In this document: piece by piece, positions 11,671 to 23,689 of the stretch
Position numbering within the stretch: the first letter of the stretch is position 1
Layout of the letters: each line of letters begins with the position of its first letter
NCBI GenBank assembly: GCA_030035585.1
Contig: CM057477.1
Location: 61,547,447 to 61,611,446 of the forward strand
Direction: 5' to 3'
DNA from: Dugong dugon
Taxonomy: Eukaryota; Chordata; Mammalia; Sirenia; Dugongidae
DNA: 64,000 nt
Program-made: the position numbers and the translations under genes
The notes under the pieces: generated by a model
Told to the model about the DNA's origin: nothing
What the model saw: only the letters and a program-made list of their open reading frames with translations
Database searches by the model: none

Positions 11671-11865
11671 GGAGTCTCTGGGTGATGTAAACAGTCAATA
11701 GTTAATGCTTTTGGCTGGTAACTGAAAGCTTGGAGGTTTGTGTCCACTCACAGGTGTCACAGAAGAAAGGCCTGGCAATCTACTTCTGAAAAATCAACCA
11801 CTGAAAACCCCATGGGGCACAGCTGGAATCACCACGTGTCAGGGTTGACTTCATGGCAACTGGTG
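11671..11865 (+). mobile_element. SINE with a distinct body, perfect TSD
   Basis: Head ggagtctctgggtgatgtaa is diverged. The body carries gaagaaaggcctggcaatct then acttctgaaaaatcaaccac and tgaaaaccccatggggcaca, which defines a body type also seen at 29857-30070, 43286-43503, 58805-59008 and 61284-61489. A perfect 11-bp duplication acatttaaata lies at 11660-11670 and 11866-11876. Confidence 0.9.
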
Positions 11866-12129
11866 ACATTTAAATACACTGCTGAGCTCTCCAGAAAACA
11901 AGGTATGTAATGAAAGATAAAACCTACAAACTAAAACCAGAATGGCAAGCCAACCCTGAAGCTGGGGTTTCCCTGAGGAAAAATGACAGATCCAAGTGCC
12001 CAGAGCTTTGAACAGTAATCAGAGAAAAAGCCACACGTCTATGGAAAAGGAAGGCTGGTAAGCCTAAGACTCCTAAATTCAACTTGCACATGTTACAAAT
12101 AGATACTCAAAGAGTAATTATAATAATAA

Positions 12130-12852
12130 ATTTAAATTATGAGATACCATTTAATACCCAAGACAGAGGAAATTTTTAAAACTTGTCATGTCCAAATGTT
12201 GACAAGAATACACAGCATTGATAATTGGTGAGAATTTAAATTTGTATAGCCACTTGGGAAAATAATTTAGCATTATATTTAAAGATACATATATTCACTG
12301 ATTAATTATTCCAACAACTAAATATATTCCCCAGAGAAACACTGGCACCTGTGCATCAGAGACATGTACAAGGAAGGTCTTAGCGGTTTTGTAATAGCAA
12401 AAAAAAAAAAAAAAAAACTGTGACCGACTCAAATAATGTCCATCAACAGAAAAAAAAATTTGAAATACTCATACAATAGATTATTCCATAGTGGTGAAAA
12501 TTAATGAAGTGTAGCTAGACAAATCAACATGGATAAATCAAAAAAGCAAAACAATATGATTCATCTAAAAAATATATAAAACAATATTTTGTTTAGAGAT
12601 GCATACCTGTACAGTAACAGTATTAGAATATTATAATCCTGGAATATCAGTGTGGTGGGAAAGAGGGAGAGAGGCTTACAGCTGGAGAAGGGTAGACAGG
12701 AGGAGAGACATTCGAACTACTGGAAGCTTTCTACTTCTTAAGCTGGGTGGCAGATACACTGGTGTTTGTTTTGCTATTCTTTACACCATAAATTTATGTT
12801 ACGTACTTTCTTTTATATGCATGAAATACTTTATTGAAATTTTAAAAGGAGG
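12130..12852 (+). mobile_element. Old L1 (L1M-type) 3' end
   Basis: Starts in the terminal part of ORF2 (tgagataccatttaataccc), continues through caaataatgtccatcaacag and aatagattattccatagtgg, and closes with tgctattctttacaccataa and gaaatactttattgaaattt. It is more diverged than the elephant-type L1 copies. An A19-like run near 12400-12418 sits inside it. Confidence 0.72.
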
Positions 12853-12857
12853 CCACA

Positions 12858-13440
12858 GTTAGTTCAAGATTACTTGGCAGTCAAGAAATCAAACAATATA
12901 TTGCATTGAGCAAATCTCCTGCAGAAGACCTCTTTAAAGTATTAAAAAGCAAAGATGTCACTTTAAGACATTTGGGTGCACCTGACCCAAGCCATGGTAT
13001 TTTCAAACACCTCATATGCATGTGAAAGCTGGACAATGAAAAAGAAAGACCAAAGAACTGATGCCTTTGAATTACGGTGTTGGAGAAGAATATTGAATAT
13101 ACCGTGGACTGCCAAAACAACGAACAAATCTGTCATGGAAGAAGTATAGACAGAATGCTCCTTAGAAGCAAGGATGGCAAGACTTTGTCTTACATACTTT
13201 GGACATGTTATCAGGAGGGATCGGTCCTTGGAGAAGGACATCATGCTTGGTAAAGTAGAGGGTCAGCGAAAAAGAGGAAGACCCTCAATGAGATGGACTG
13301 ACACAGTGGCTGCAACAATGGACTCATACATAACTATGATCATGAGGATGGCGTGGGACCAGGCCGTGTTTCATTCTGTTGTACGTGGGGTCGCTACGAG
13401 TCGGAAACCGACCTGATGGGACTTGACAACAATAACACAG
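12858..13440 (+). mobile_element. RTE LINE 3' end (BovB-like clade)
   Basis: Translated, it shows the C-terminal half of RTE reverse transcriptase: a YGCESW-like stretch (CESWTMKKK near 13018), the DAFELRCWRR block (near 13060), and LTYFGHVIRRD followed by LEKDIMLGKVEGQRKRGRPS (13189-13290). The last 60 nt (gtcgctacgagtcggaaacc) equal the tail of the SINEs. Frameshifts and an in-frame stop near 13147 show it is dead. It is 5' truncated. Homologous pieces lie at 30.6, 46.3 and 62.5 kb. Confidence 0.9.
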
Positions 13441-14960
13441 TTACGAGTGAGCAGCGAACCCTGGCCCAGGTTTGTCTTAGGCTCCCTTCCACCTGTGTTT
13501 TTCTCTTAAAGGTCCATCTTACAGGTCCCGTCCACAAACACTGCCAAAGGATTATGAGATAATCATGGGTTTTGGCTAATAAAATTCTGAGGTAACTCTT
13601 CCCAGGGAACCTTTAAAGTGAGAAGATGAGCTGTGGCTCCAAAGGCCTCCCCAGAAGCCAGTGCCTCGGCCAGGCTTCACCCCAGTCCCACCCCACACAC
13701 CTCCACACACAGCTCCACAGGTGGAAGTGACTGTAGGGCCAGCCTGCAGACTACTTCTAAAGGCTCCCCAAGCCTGGAGAATGCTAATTACTCCTAATTA
13801 TCACGATTTTCTGCATATATTTTTCACAGTGTTCAGCCGGCAAGTTTCTAATCATTCATCTTGGCTGGAAAAAAGATTAAACTGAACATCTTTTCCACTA
13901 GATGTAAAATGTAAAATGAATTCAAGAAAATGTACATGTAAAATTTCTTATAATTATATTACAATTTTAATGTGACTACTGGATTTAAGAATGTTGTTAC
14001 TGTATGTTAGATAATATGTTTTCTTAAAATACTCAGTCATTATAAACATAACTTATACAAGAGTACATATGCAGTTATTTAAAATCTTGACCATCTGGGA
14101 AAGGTAAAAATGTGTTATGAAGTAACCTCCGGAAACATTCACATAGTTTTATTAATATATGACCTAAAATACCATTTCATCATTGCATGTTTTAATAATA
14201 AGTATACAGAGAATAGAAAAGAAAACCTCAAGGGGGAAAAAGTATATTAATTCCTAGGCCATCTGAAGCTAACAGTTTGATTTACTTTTATCAGTAACAG
14301 AATATCAATATATATTAGTAAATGATTTAAGCTAATTCCTCAAAATTAGTTTGGTTAGACTATCAATGTTTTTTTTATCAGTATGTAAAACTTAATCGGT
14401 ATAGATTTTTCTATGCTGAAAATGCAATCCTAATGAAAGATATATGGAAGGAAAGAAGGAGAGAGAAAAGGAGGGAGGGAGGCAACTAATGAATTAGGAC
14501 GTTTGCTAAAGACAGCCTGCTGATTCAGCTTAACATACGCCGCCTTAGTATTTGCCAGCCGGCTCACCCTCTCTGCAGAGGAAAGTCCTGAAAACGCTGT
14601 TGTTTATCACAAACTCTCCTAAAGCCATACTTGATATGATAACTCAACAATTCGTCGGCATTCTGAAGATTATCTCAAGTAGAAGGTGTTTAATAATTCC
14701 TTTGCCTTCTACCCATACCCCAAAAAATCAGAAATTATGTTAAAATTTTACTTAATATCCTACACTTTTGAAGTTCTCAAAGTATCAGTAACTACATTAA
14801 TTAAATCCTCTACAGTTATTCAGCAACAATATTTGGCTAATGTTTCACATACTAACAGAATAAATGCCAACTAATTCCCAGAACTGCTAATATGATTGGA
14901 TTAAAATATCTGCTAATAGTTACACGAGAGAGAAGAGCAGCCTAGGGTCTGATAAAGACT
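13441..14960. other. Unique tract, possible conserved non-coding DNA
   Basis: No repeat or gene was recognised in this stretch. The part at 13775-13880 holds ctaattactcctaattatca and other TAATTA-type homeodomain-like cores; 14500-14760 is also of mixed composition and repeat-free. A purine-rich run (ggaaggaaagaaggagagag) sits at about 14448-14480. Function cannot be judged from one sequence. Confidence 0.4.
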
Positions 14961-16080
14961 GCTGAGAGTGACCTCCTCATCTATTTACCTTCCCCTCCAT
15001 TTTGTGGACTGTTTCACTGGCAACAAAGGGATTCTACGGTTTTGCCCAGAATACATCCTCAGGCTTACATACTTCCAGGGAGAAGGACCAAAAAGAAGAA
15101 AAGATTCCCTGGCCTTACCTACTGATGGGATCAGAAATGAAGTTGTTTGGGGGTGAGGGTGAGCGGAGAGAGAAGGAGCCTGAAGGAGAGCTTACAGTGG
15201 CCACTAGAGAAGGCGGCACAGGGAGCACGTCAGAGGCCCCTTCCAGGCCTCTGGGGACACTGCAACTCCCTCAGCTCCATTCTCTCAGTTACCCTGCCTG
15301 CAGCGAAGCCCTTAAAAGAAAAAGGGTCTGCAAAGCTCATCTGGAAGGTGAAGGGAATCAGGGAGGAGCTCAGAGAGTCTTCCCCATTCAGCAGAAACAG
15401 AGCAGGTAGGGGCAGGCAACAAGAGTGGAAGGCAGCCTCCCCTCTGAGGACCCATGTGGATTTGTAATTCTACTCTCATCCCTCCACACACAGACACACA
15501 TCCCCTTTGAAACAATTCATGGGCTTCTCTCAAGGAAAGTCTTGGACTGTTTAAAACTCCATCATCCTACCTGTCTCTTGAGGTTGTGGTGAGGATGCAG
15601 TAAATACTAGCTTTCTCAGCCCCTCCTCCTCCTATTGTCAAGTCTACCGTGTGTGGCACAGAAGAAACGGAGCCATGCAGCTGAGTAGCACACTGAAACT
15701 GGAAGTTCAGCTGGACGAATCCATTTGGGTTTTTGGACTGAAGTCCAGTGCTCCTGTCTTTGAGGCCCAGTGGTATCGCTGTCCACATGAATAATTCTCG
15801 CTTTCTGAGCACCATCAACACCAAGCCCCATGTGTGCTTGGGTTGGGGAGGGATGGAGAATTGTAAGACAAGAGAGCAGAAGAAATTCTTCCAAGATACA
15901 CGAAGCATCTCTTTAAATATCTCTGCCCCCTTTGCAACCTGCAGTATCCAGGAATGTGCTGCAATTCCTTGAATAAATGATTGGCATTGTCAGCAAGTGT
16001 GAATGACAGTGATGAAAAGTAAAAACCAAGGTCAAGTACATCTCCTCACGTGCACTATCACCTAGCACTGTGCCTGCCTG
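14960..16080. other. Unique non-coding DNA, higher GC
   Basis: The overlapping frames at 15002-15467 (plus) and 15312-15908 (minus) show no recognisable domain, no CpG island and no convincing splice pattern. Nothing supports a gene. Confidence 0.4.
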
Positions 16081-16107
16081 GTATAGGTGGTAAATAGAGA
16101 TTAGTCT

Positions 16108-16146
16108 GCACACACACTCATAAACACACACACACACACACACACA
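16108..16146. repeat. (CA)n microsatellite
   Basis: About 11 CA units after an imperfect cacacacactcataaacaca lead. Confidence 0.9.
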
Positions 16147-16394
16147 GTTCCTCAAAGTAACGTCTTCATATAGGAAGAGTGCTATCTGTATAAAACAATG
16201 GATTTGAAAATTACAGCCAATGTAGCAATAGCTCCTGCATTTTCCTTTCACTTATTTAGTACTTCAGTTCAAAAGGCTAATTAGTGTTTTGTTTAAGTTA
16301 TGGGAAGAAGAGGCTGAAGCTGACATGTGACCCACACTGTGTATCGTTGGCTTGTACAGCAGATGGTTAGGATACGTCAGGCACTCTGCTACTT

Positions 16395-16558
16395 TCAATT
16401 TATAGTCTCACTAGATTTTCACAACAGCCCTGGGAGGTAAGTATTATTATCTCCATTTTACAAGCTAAAAACAGAGGTTGGGAGAGTTTGAATAACTGTC
16501 TGTGGTCCCATAGTTCACTAACGACAGAGCCAAGATGTAAACGTAGGTCTAACTCCAA
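16395..16558 (-). mobile_element. MIR fragment
   Basis: Reverse MIR core: ttttcacaacagccctggga, ggtaagtattattatctcca, ttttacaagctaaaaacaga and tctgtggtcccatagttcac in order. Confidence 0.78.
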
Positions 16559-16570
16559 ATCCTATATTGT

Positions 16571-16806
16571 GTTATCGTTAGGTGCCGTCGAGTCGGTTCC
16601 AACTCATAGCAACCCTATGTACAACAGAACGAAATACTGTAGTTACACCTGTATCTATAGACAGATGGCGGGTGCAGTACTCATGGAGGTGCCTCGCTCC
16701 AATTTCCCTTCAGTAGAACCTGCTGCAGGGAGTGAACACTGACAGCCTCCAGTTGCCATCCCTTTGGATCCACTGTGGCTTTCACTGCTGAACCACAATT
16801 CCCTGG
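16571..16806 (-). mobile_element. SINE with tRNA-Gly-like head (third copy, diverged)
   Basis: The 3' part, gttaggtgccgtcgagtcgg and tagcaaccctatgtacaaca on plus, is near identical to the RTE end. The head reads ccagggaattgtggttcagc on minus and is followed by an unusual internal segment (16670-16780) unlike the other two copies of this type. Confidence 0.7.
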
Positions 16807-16884
16807 GGCTTCTCTCAGCTAATGTCTGAGCATGGCAGGGCACAAGAACTGGGCCATTCCCACGAGCTCTGGGATTCCTCTAAA

Positions 16885-17095
16885 ACTGTACTGTCTAACT
16901 CAGTAGCTACACACCACACATGGCTATTAAGCACCTAGGATGTGGCTAGTGTGACTGAAGAACTGTATGTTTAATTTCATTTAATTTTACTTAATTTAAA
17001 TTTAAGAAGCCATAAATAGCTACCATTCTGGATAGCAAAGACACAGGACATTTCTACCATCGTAGAAGGTTCTATTAAGCAGCATTACCCTAAAA
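16885..17095. mobile_element. hAT-Charlie-type DNA transposon relic
   Basis: Begins near aaactgtactgtctaactca and contains acatggctattaagcaccta, atgtggctagtgtgactgaa and aactgtatgtttaatttcat, ending near aagcagcattaccct. This is the plan of a non-autonomous Charlie-type element. No transposase coding part is present. Confidence 0.62.
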
Positions 17096-17640
17096 AGCTA
17101 CTTTTGCCCAAGGAGATCATCAGGTTAATCTCTGTGAAGATGGAAAAGGGAGCGGAAAAAAACTTAGCTTAGAAGCACATCCCTTTGAGAAAGCAGTCTC
17201 AGAGTACCCTGTTGACACTTGAAGACTTCCTGATGTACAGAGCTCAGGTCACTTCTCAGAGACGAAGGAGAGCAGGAGGGGCAGTACGCATGGATCTCAG
17301 GTAAGTCAGAGACACCAGGCTTCCCTGGGCTGGAGCCTCAGCTGGGGCAAAGGAATGGGTGCCTCAGAAAGGGAGGGTGGTATACCAAGGCCAGGCTCGG
17401 TCAAGTTTCTGCAAAGAGATTTGTGGGCATGATTTTATGCAGCTATTGAGTGAAAAGAATAGAAACTAGGACACAGCTGAGGTAAAGGTCTGAGAACAGA
17501 GTTTTATGGAGAAGTGCCAGGTATAAGTGGATGTCTGCATCTTCTTTGCTTTCTCTTATCCTCTCTTTTCTCCTTGATTACCTAACTCCCTGGTGACCTT
17601 ATGAAAAACCTTAGTCTCCTTCTTTTTCTTTCTCCCTCCA
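17096..17640. other. Unique non-coding DNA, nothing recognised
   Basis: Mixed-composition DNA with no recognised family or coding frame; it ends at the 5' truncation of the L1 that follows. Confidence 0.4.
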
Positions 17641-17644
17641 GTCA

Positions 17645-19550
17645 CTGGAAAAAAATATAGCTGCAATAAATGTCTTAACAAAAGCACAAACAGCAAGAGA
17701 CAAAATAAATGAGACCTCATAAAAATTAAAAACTTTTGTTCACCAAAAAGACTTTACAAAAAAGTGAAAAGGCAAGCTATCGACTGGGAGAATAACTTTG
17801 GAAAACACATATCTGACAAGAATCTAATAGCAAATACATATATAAAAACTTCAGCAACTTAACAAAAAGACAAATAACCCAATCATAAAACGGGCAAACA
17901 ACGTGAATAGACATTTCATCAAAGAGGACATTCAAATGGCCACCCAACACATGAAAAGATGCTCAGTGTCATTAGCCATCAGAGAGATGCGAATCAAAAC
18001 CACAGTGAGATACCATTTCACTCCCACTAGGATGTCTAAGATTAAAAAAAAAAACCCAGAAAATAACAAACGTTGGCAAGTATGTAGGGAAACTGGAACC
18101 CTTACCCATTGCTGGTGGGAATGCAAATTGGTACAGCTGTTGGGGAAAACAGTGAAAAAAACAGAACTACCATATGATTGAGCAATTCCACTCCTAGGTA
18201 TACACCCAGAAGACTTGAAAGCAGACACTCAAAAAGAGGCTTGTATACCAATGTTCACTGCAGCACTATTCACAATAGCCAAAAGGCAGAAACCTAAAAG
18301 CTCATCGACAGATGAATGAATAAACAAAATGTGGAACATACATACAATGGAATACTACTTAGCCAGGAGGAGAAATGAAGTCTTGATGCATGCTACAGTG
18401 TGGATGGAGCTTAAGACATTAGGCTGAAAGAAATAAGACAATCACAAAAGAGCAAATATTGTATGACCTCACTTATTTAAAAAGACAAGAAAAGGCAAAT
18501 ATATAGAGACCAAAGTTTATTAGTGATTACTGGGGCAGAAGGGAGGGGGTAGATAGGGGTTAACGGGAATGAAAAATTGCATTAATTAAGGGTAGGGCTG
18601 CACAGCCGATTACTGTAATTGCTGCCAATAAGTTGTATACCTATAATAAGCTGCATTGGCCAAAGTTGTATGACAGATATATTTACAACAACTACAAAAA
18701 AAGAGTAGCTGCTGAGACTGCTTATGTACAAACAAACACCCGAGGGGATGTGGTTCCTTGGCAGGGAGGTTCAGGGTCATGGTTTCATGGGACATCCCAG
18801 TTAACTGGCCTAATAATACGTTTAGCACTTCTGTTCTACCTCCTAGTTCATTACATAGTGCCTGGTGTCTTAAAAGCTTGCAAGCAGACAGCCAAGGCAC
18901 AACAATTGGTCTGTATTCACCTGGAACAACAGAAGAAGAAGAAGAAGAGTCAGTAATAGGGGGAGGATATGGAATGTGTGGCTAATTGCCTCTGTGAACA
19001 ATTGCCTACTTTGCCATGAGACCAGAAGAACTGGATGGTGCCCGGCTACCATTACTAAACAACTGATCAAAGATTCCATAGAAGAATCCTGATCAAAATG
19101 GGGAAAATGTAGAATGCAATTTCGACTTTTCATGGACTCTAGACTTTCTGGAGCCATGGAGGCAGATGAATCCCTAAAACTATTACCTGGAGATAATCTT
19201 TAAACCTTAAACCAAAAACATCCCCTGAAGTCATTTTAAAACTGAACAATAGTTTAGCTTAACTGGTAAAAAAGGTCTGCCTTGAGCATTACTCTCTGGT
19301 AAGAACTATCTATATGGGATCAAATTGACGACGGCAACTGGAAAGATTAGACAGGAACCTTAGGGGGCAGTAAGTTTATGTTAAAGTGGGAAGAACAACT
19401 CAGAAAAGGAGGGCGAGAGTGGTTGCACAACTCAATGAATGCAATCAATATCACTGAATTGTACATGTAGAAACTGTTGAACTGGTGTATGTTTTGTTGT
19501 GTATATTCTCTATAAAAACAACAAAATAAATAAAATTTAGAAAAAAATTA
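17645..19550 (+). mobile_element. L1: C-terminal ORF2 plus long 3' region
   Basis: 17645-18480 translates to the C-terminal domain of L1 ORF2. The frame 17903-18181 contains NRHFIKEDIQMA, SLAIREMRIKTTVRYHFTP and GTLTHCWWECKLVQ, and downstream ctattcacaatagccaaaag precedes gtggaacatacatacaatgg. 18480-19550 is an L1 3' untranslated region with its own version of the landmarks (cttaaaagcttgcaagcaga, gaactggatggtgcccggct, tcactgaattgtacatgtag) and an A-rich end near 19530-19555. The ORF is frameshifted and dead. A GAA repeat lies at 18931-18948. Confidence 0.88.
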
Positions 19551-19652
19551 AAACGGTTTATTTCTTTTATGTATTAAACTTTTATGTTTATTGTTCTTCA
19601 CACAGATTAACTGGACATTAAATTTTTTCTTCCTCGAAAAGTATTATCTACT

Positions 19653-20430
19653 CGGGAAAGGTCATGGATGCTCCATAGACACATCCAAACTCCCTCAGGG
19701 ACTGAATTGCTGGGTGGAGGGCTGTGGGGACTGTGGTCTCGGGGAATATCTGGCTCAATTGGCATAACACAGTTTATAAAGACAATATTCTACATTCTAC
19801 CTTGGTGAGTAGCATCTGGGGTCTTAAAAGCCTGTGAGCAGCCATCTAAGACACTCCACTGGTCTCATCCCTTCCGGAGCAAGGGAGAATGACGAGAACA
19901 GGATGCAAGGAAAAGATTAGTCCAAAGGACTAATGGACCACAGCTACCAAGGCCTCCACCAGACTGAGTTCAGTTCAGCTAGATGGTGCCCGGCTACTCC
20001 CACTGACTGCTCTGACTGGGATCACAACAGAGGGTCCTGGACAGAGCTGGAGAAGGATGTAGAACAAAATTCTAACATACAAAAAAAGACCAGATTTACT
20101 GGCCTGAAAGACTGGAGAAACACCAAGAGTATGGCCCTACGGACACCCTTTTAGCTCAGTGGTCAAGTCACTCCCAGGGTTCACCGTTCAGCCAGGGACT
20201 GGACAGGCCCATAAAACAAAACGGGACTAATGAGGTACAGCAGTCCAGGGACAAGGACTAGAAGGCAGGAGGGGACAGGAAAGCTGTGATAGGGAACCCA
20301 AGGTTGAGAAGGGACAGTGTTGACATGTTGTGGGGTTGTTAACCATTGTCATAGGGCAATATGTGTACTAGCTGTTTAACGAGAAACTATTTGTTCTGTA
20401 AACCTTCATCTAAAGTACAAAAAAAAAAAG
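19653..20430 (+). mobile_element. 5'-truncated L1 3' end
   Basis: Starts ggtcatggatgctccataga and runs through ctcggggaatatctggctca, gtgagtagcatctggggtct, ccaaaggactaatggaccac, tagatggtgcccggctactc and ends ctgtaaaccttcatctaaag plus A10. It is the same subfamily as 1107-2178, with no ORF2 left. Confidence 0.9.
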
Positions 20431-20752
20431 AATTATCTATGTGAGATCAAATTGACAATAGCAACTCAAAAGGTTTGATGAGAAGCCTAGGGATTGTGAG
20501 AATAGCAGCACAACTGAAGAAAGTAATCAATGTCACTGAATTGTACATGCAGAAATTTCTGAAATGGTGTACCTTTGGCGATGTATATTTTCACCAAAAA
20601 AAAAAGTCCTCCAAAGTCAAGAAGGGAGAGTGTTGGCATGTCATGGTGTTGTTAACCAATGTCATAAGACAATACGTGTACTGACTGTTTAATGAGAAAC
20701 TATTTGTTCTGTAAACCTTCACCTAAAGTACAATTTTAAAAAAAATTTAAAA
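20430..20752 (+). mobile_element. Two further short L1 3' ends
   Basis: 20430-20605 repeats the ending of the L1 at 19305-19530 (ctatgtgagatcaaattgac, aatgtcactgaattgtacat). 20614-20752 repeats the ending of 19653-20430 (agtgttggcatgtcatggtg, ctgtaaaccttcacctaaag). So two tail types alternate twice within 1.4 kb. Confidence 0.78.
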
Positions 20753-21940
20753 AAAGTGTTAACTACTCTTTTAACATGTATTATGATCCTTAGTTAACAT
20801 TCTTTCATAAGGTCAGAGGGTCAATGGCAAGTGGGGTTTACAATACACATTTCACTTTCATCAAGGGTATTTTCACAGAAAAATGCTTCCTAACTTTAGC
20901 TTTCTTGAATGAAGTAAAACACTTGTAAAAAATGAAATACACTTACAAAATGTATATATACAATTCCACTTACTAAAGAGAAATAATTAAGGCAAAGGTC
21001 TTTTCTTAAAACAATCAACTTTAGGAGCTATTTAAACAATAACGTCTGTTCTCTTCTTCACCAACCATTAGCCTGAATTGCTACTCAAGCCATGATATGA
21101 GAAAACAAAGGATTCCTAGTGACAGTTTTAAATTCTGTAACATCAATTACCATGTATGTTTTTATTAACTGGGTCTATAAACTCCTCTTCAAAATGTGTT
21201 GTATTATTACATGCAACTGGAGGCACTTGAGTTTTCATATAACTTAAAAATGTAAACTTCAGAAATACAGATGTTCTACCAAGTTCTCAGATGCATACTC
21301 CCAGCTAAACGCAACCTCTAAGCTTTAAAAAGATTTTCTGGACTGTTAAGTACTAAATAAATAAATGACATTCTACATTCACATCTGGCTCTCTCACAAT
21401 TTAGGGCATGTTAAACATCTGGGTGCAGGGGGAGGGAGGATCTATTCGGAAGCTTTTGGCTGCCATGACAACTGAAACGTAATGTCTCCCAAACATTCTG
21501 TCTCTGTTCATTTACTTTTAACATCACAGGCCTTTCATTTTTATTCTACAAGCGCCGAGTAGGTACCATTTTAAAACAACAATCATTATAGTAAGTAATA
21601 TTTATATGCAGAAAATAGGTTCCTAGGGATGTTTCTCTTGCTTGTGTCCTACTTTAATCCTATGGGTAGGACAAATCCTTTCTATCTGCAGTGATGCAGT
21701 TAAACTATTTGGGATTTTCTGGCTTTTAGACATGAAAGTCCTCTATTTCTGAGTTACTCAAGAGATAGCTCTTAATGAAAATGCCTCTCTCCATTATTTC
21801 TCCTAGGAAGCAGTCTCCTTTCGGAGAGTTCAGAATTTTATCAGCATTCTAAATCACATAAACACGGACAATAACAATGACAATTTCCATGTATTAATGT
21901 TTTCTACATGCCATATGTGCAATGTACTTTGCTTTTTCCC
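20753..21940. other. Unique AT-rich non-coding DNA
   Basis: No repeat family or gene signal was recognised. Confidence 0.4.
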
Positions 21941-21944
21941 AGTT

Positions 21945-22545
21945 CAAATTTTTACAGGTATATAACTTATTGACAGCAATTACAATAATCAGCTGTGCAA
22001 CCCTACCCTTACTATGCAGTTTCTCCATCACTGTTAACACTCCCCTTCCCCCCTCCCCTCTGCGCCTGATAACCATTAGTAAACTTGGGTCTCTATACAT
22101 TAACCTTTTCTTGTCGTATTTTTTTATATAAGTGAGGTCATAGAGTATTTTGTCTTTTTGTGACTGGCTTATTTCATTCAGCATAATGTCTTCAAGCTCC
22201 ATCCACACTGTAGCATGTATCAAACTTTGTTTCTTCTACTGGCTGAGTAGTATTCCACTGTATGTATGTACATTCGGATTAACCATTCATCTGTTGATGG
22301 ACATTTAAGTTGTTTCCACCTTTTGGCTATTGTGAATAGTGTTGCAACAAACCACTGATGTACAAGTCTGTTTGAGTCTCTGCTTTCAAGTCCTTTGGGA
22401 GTGGAATTGCTGGGTCATATGGTAGTTCTATTTTTAGTTTTCTGAGGAACTGCCACACTGTCTTCCACAACAACTGTACCAATTTGCATTCCCCCCAGCA
22501 CTGGATAAGGGTTCCAATTTCCCCACAGCCTCACCTGCAAGGTAC
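21945..22545 (-). mobile_element. Old L1 (L1M-type) 3' end
   Basis: Reverse L1: a pyrimidine-rich 3' untranslated part (22030-22075), then gtgactggcttatttcattc, gtagtattccactgtatgta, catctgttgatggacattta, gctgggtcatatggtagttc and caccaatttgcattc-type ORF2 sequence ending near cagcctcacctgca. The minus-strand frame at 21894-22223 is its ORF2 C-terminus (TVWMELEDIMLNEISQSQKD). Confidence 0.85.
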
Positions 22546-22639
22546 TTTAGATATACTATTTTCATTTATTCTTTAAAACCACCTGTAAAGTCAGTATTAC
22601 TATGTACACTCATAGTTAAGGAAAACTGAACTATGGACA

Positions 22640-22760
22640 GAGGTACAACATTCACTCGACAAATATTTACTAAGTGCCTACTATGTGGCAGGCACTTTTC
22701 TAGGCACAGGAATATAATGGTAAGCATTTTAGAACATCTCTACCCCCATGGGCAAGACTA
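22640..22760 (-). mobile_element. LINE-2 fragment, reverse
   Basis: attcactcgacaaatattta, ctaagtgcctactatgtggc and aggcacttttctaggcacag are the diagnostic reverse L2 3' end. Confidence 0.82.
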
Positions 22761-22849
22761 AGGGAGACAAAGGAAAACAAACAGCAAGAGAGCGACAGAG
22801 GCAGGAATGGAATCTAAGACTGTTTGACTTGAAAACAAAAATCAAAACC

Positions 22850-23105
22850 TCATGGGGCTTGGAGTCATCTTTGACTCATCTCTTGCTATCACACCCTATA
22901 CATTCAATCCATCAGCAAATCATGTTGACTTTAGGATGAAATAAATCCAGACTACAATCACTGCTATCCACTCTAATCCAACTTGCAACCACCTCTTATC
23001 TGGACTACTGCATCACTTCATAATTGATGTCCCAGCTCCTAGCCCTTTCTCCAGGTAGTCTATTTTCAAGAAAACAGTCAAACAGGTCTGATTAAAATGT
23101 TGGTC
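22850..23105 (+). mobile_element. LINE-2 fragment, split by an LTR
   Basis: tggagtcatctttgactcat, acattcaatccatcagcaaa, tatctggactactgcatcac and tgatgtcccagctcctagcc are typical of the L2 region upstream of its 3' end. It may continue after the LTR at 23690-23925. Confidence 0.72.
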
Positions 23106-23108
23106 AAA

Positions 23109-23539
23109 TGTATTCTCTCATAGTCCAGTAGGCTACAAGTCCAAATTCCGGGCATCAGCTCCAGGGGAACACTTTCTCTGTTGGCTCTGGAGGAAGATCC
23201 ATCTCATCAATCTTCCCTTGGTCTGGGAGCTTCTCTGCACAGGAACCTCAGGTCCAAAGGACACGCTCTGCTCCCGGCACTGCTTTCTTGGTGGTATGAG
23301 GTTCCCATGTGTCTCTGCTCACTTCTCTCTTTTATATTTCAAAAGAGACTGACTTAAGACACTATCCAACCTTGCATACCTCATCAGTGTAACTGCCGCT
23401 AATCCATCTTATTAGATCATAGTGATTCAATTTACAACATGTAAGGAATCACATCAGATTACACAATCATACACTACTGGGAATCATGACCTAGCCAAGT
23501 TGACAGATATTTTGGGGGGACACAGTTCAGTCCATGACA
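23109..23539 (-). mobile_element. MaLR LTR, 3'-truncated
   Basis: On minus it begins tgtcatggactgaactgtgt and contains ctttgagatataa-type, then tcttcctccagagccaacag. It parallels 62727-63143 block by block, for example ggctctggaggaagatccat and aaaagagactgacttaagac on plus. The terminal part corresponding to the LTR 3' end is missing at the left edge. Confidence 0.78.
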
Positions 23540-23689
23540 CATGGTTAGTTCCTTTTGATGCAATAATCCATTTACTGAATGAAATTGGAGGTACTTCTAA
23601 TGGTGCTTTGGTGTCTCCCTGAGGGTAAGCAGGTCCGTGTTAGGTTACACTGGAAGGAAATGCACTTTTGGTTTAGGAGTTGGAAAGTT

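Noticed and set aside
15002..15467. Overlapping 135- and 106-codon plus frames
   Set aside because: No recognisable domain or coding composition, no supporting exon structure.
17903..18181. Open frame of 92 codons with a clear protein match
   Set aside because: It is the C-terminal part of L1 ORF2, broken on both sides; not a host gene.
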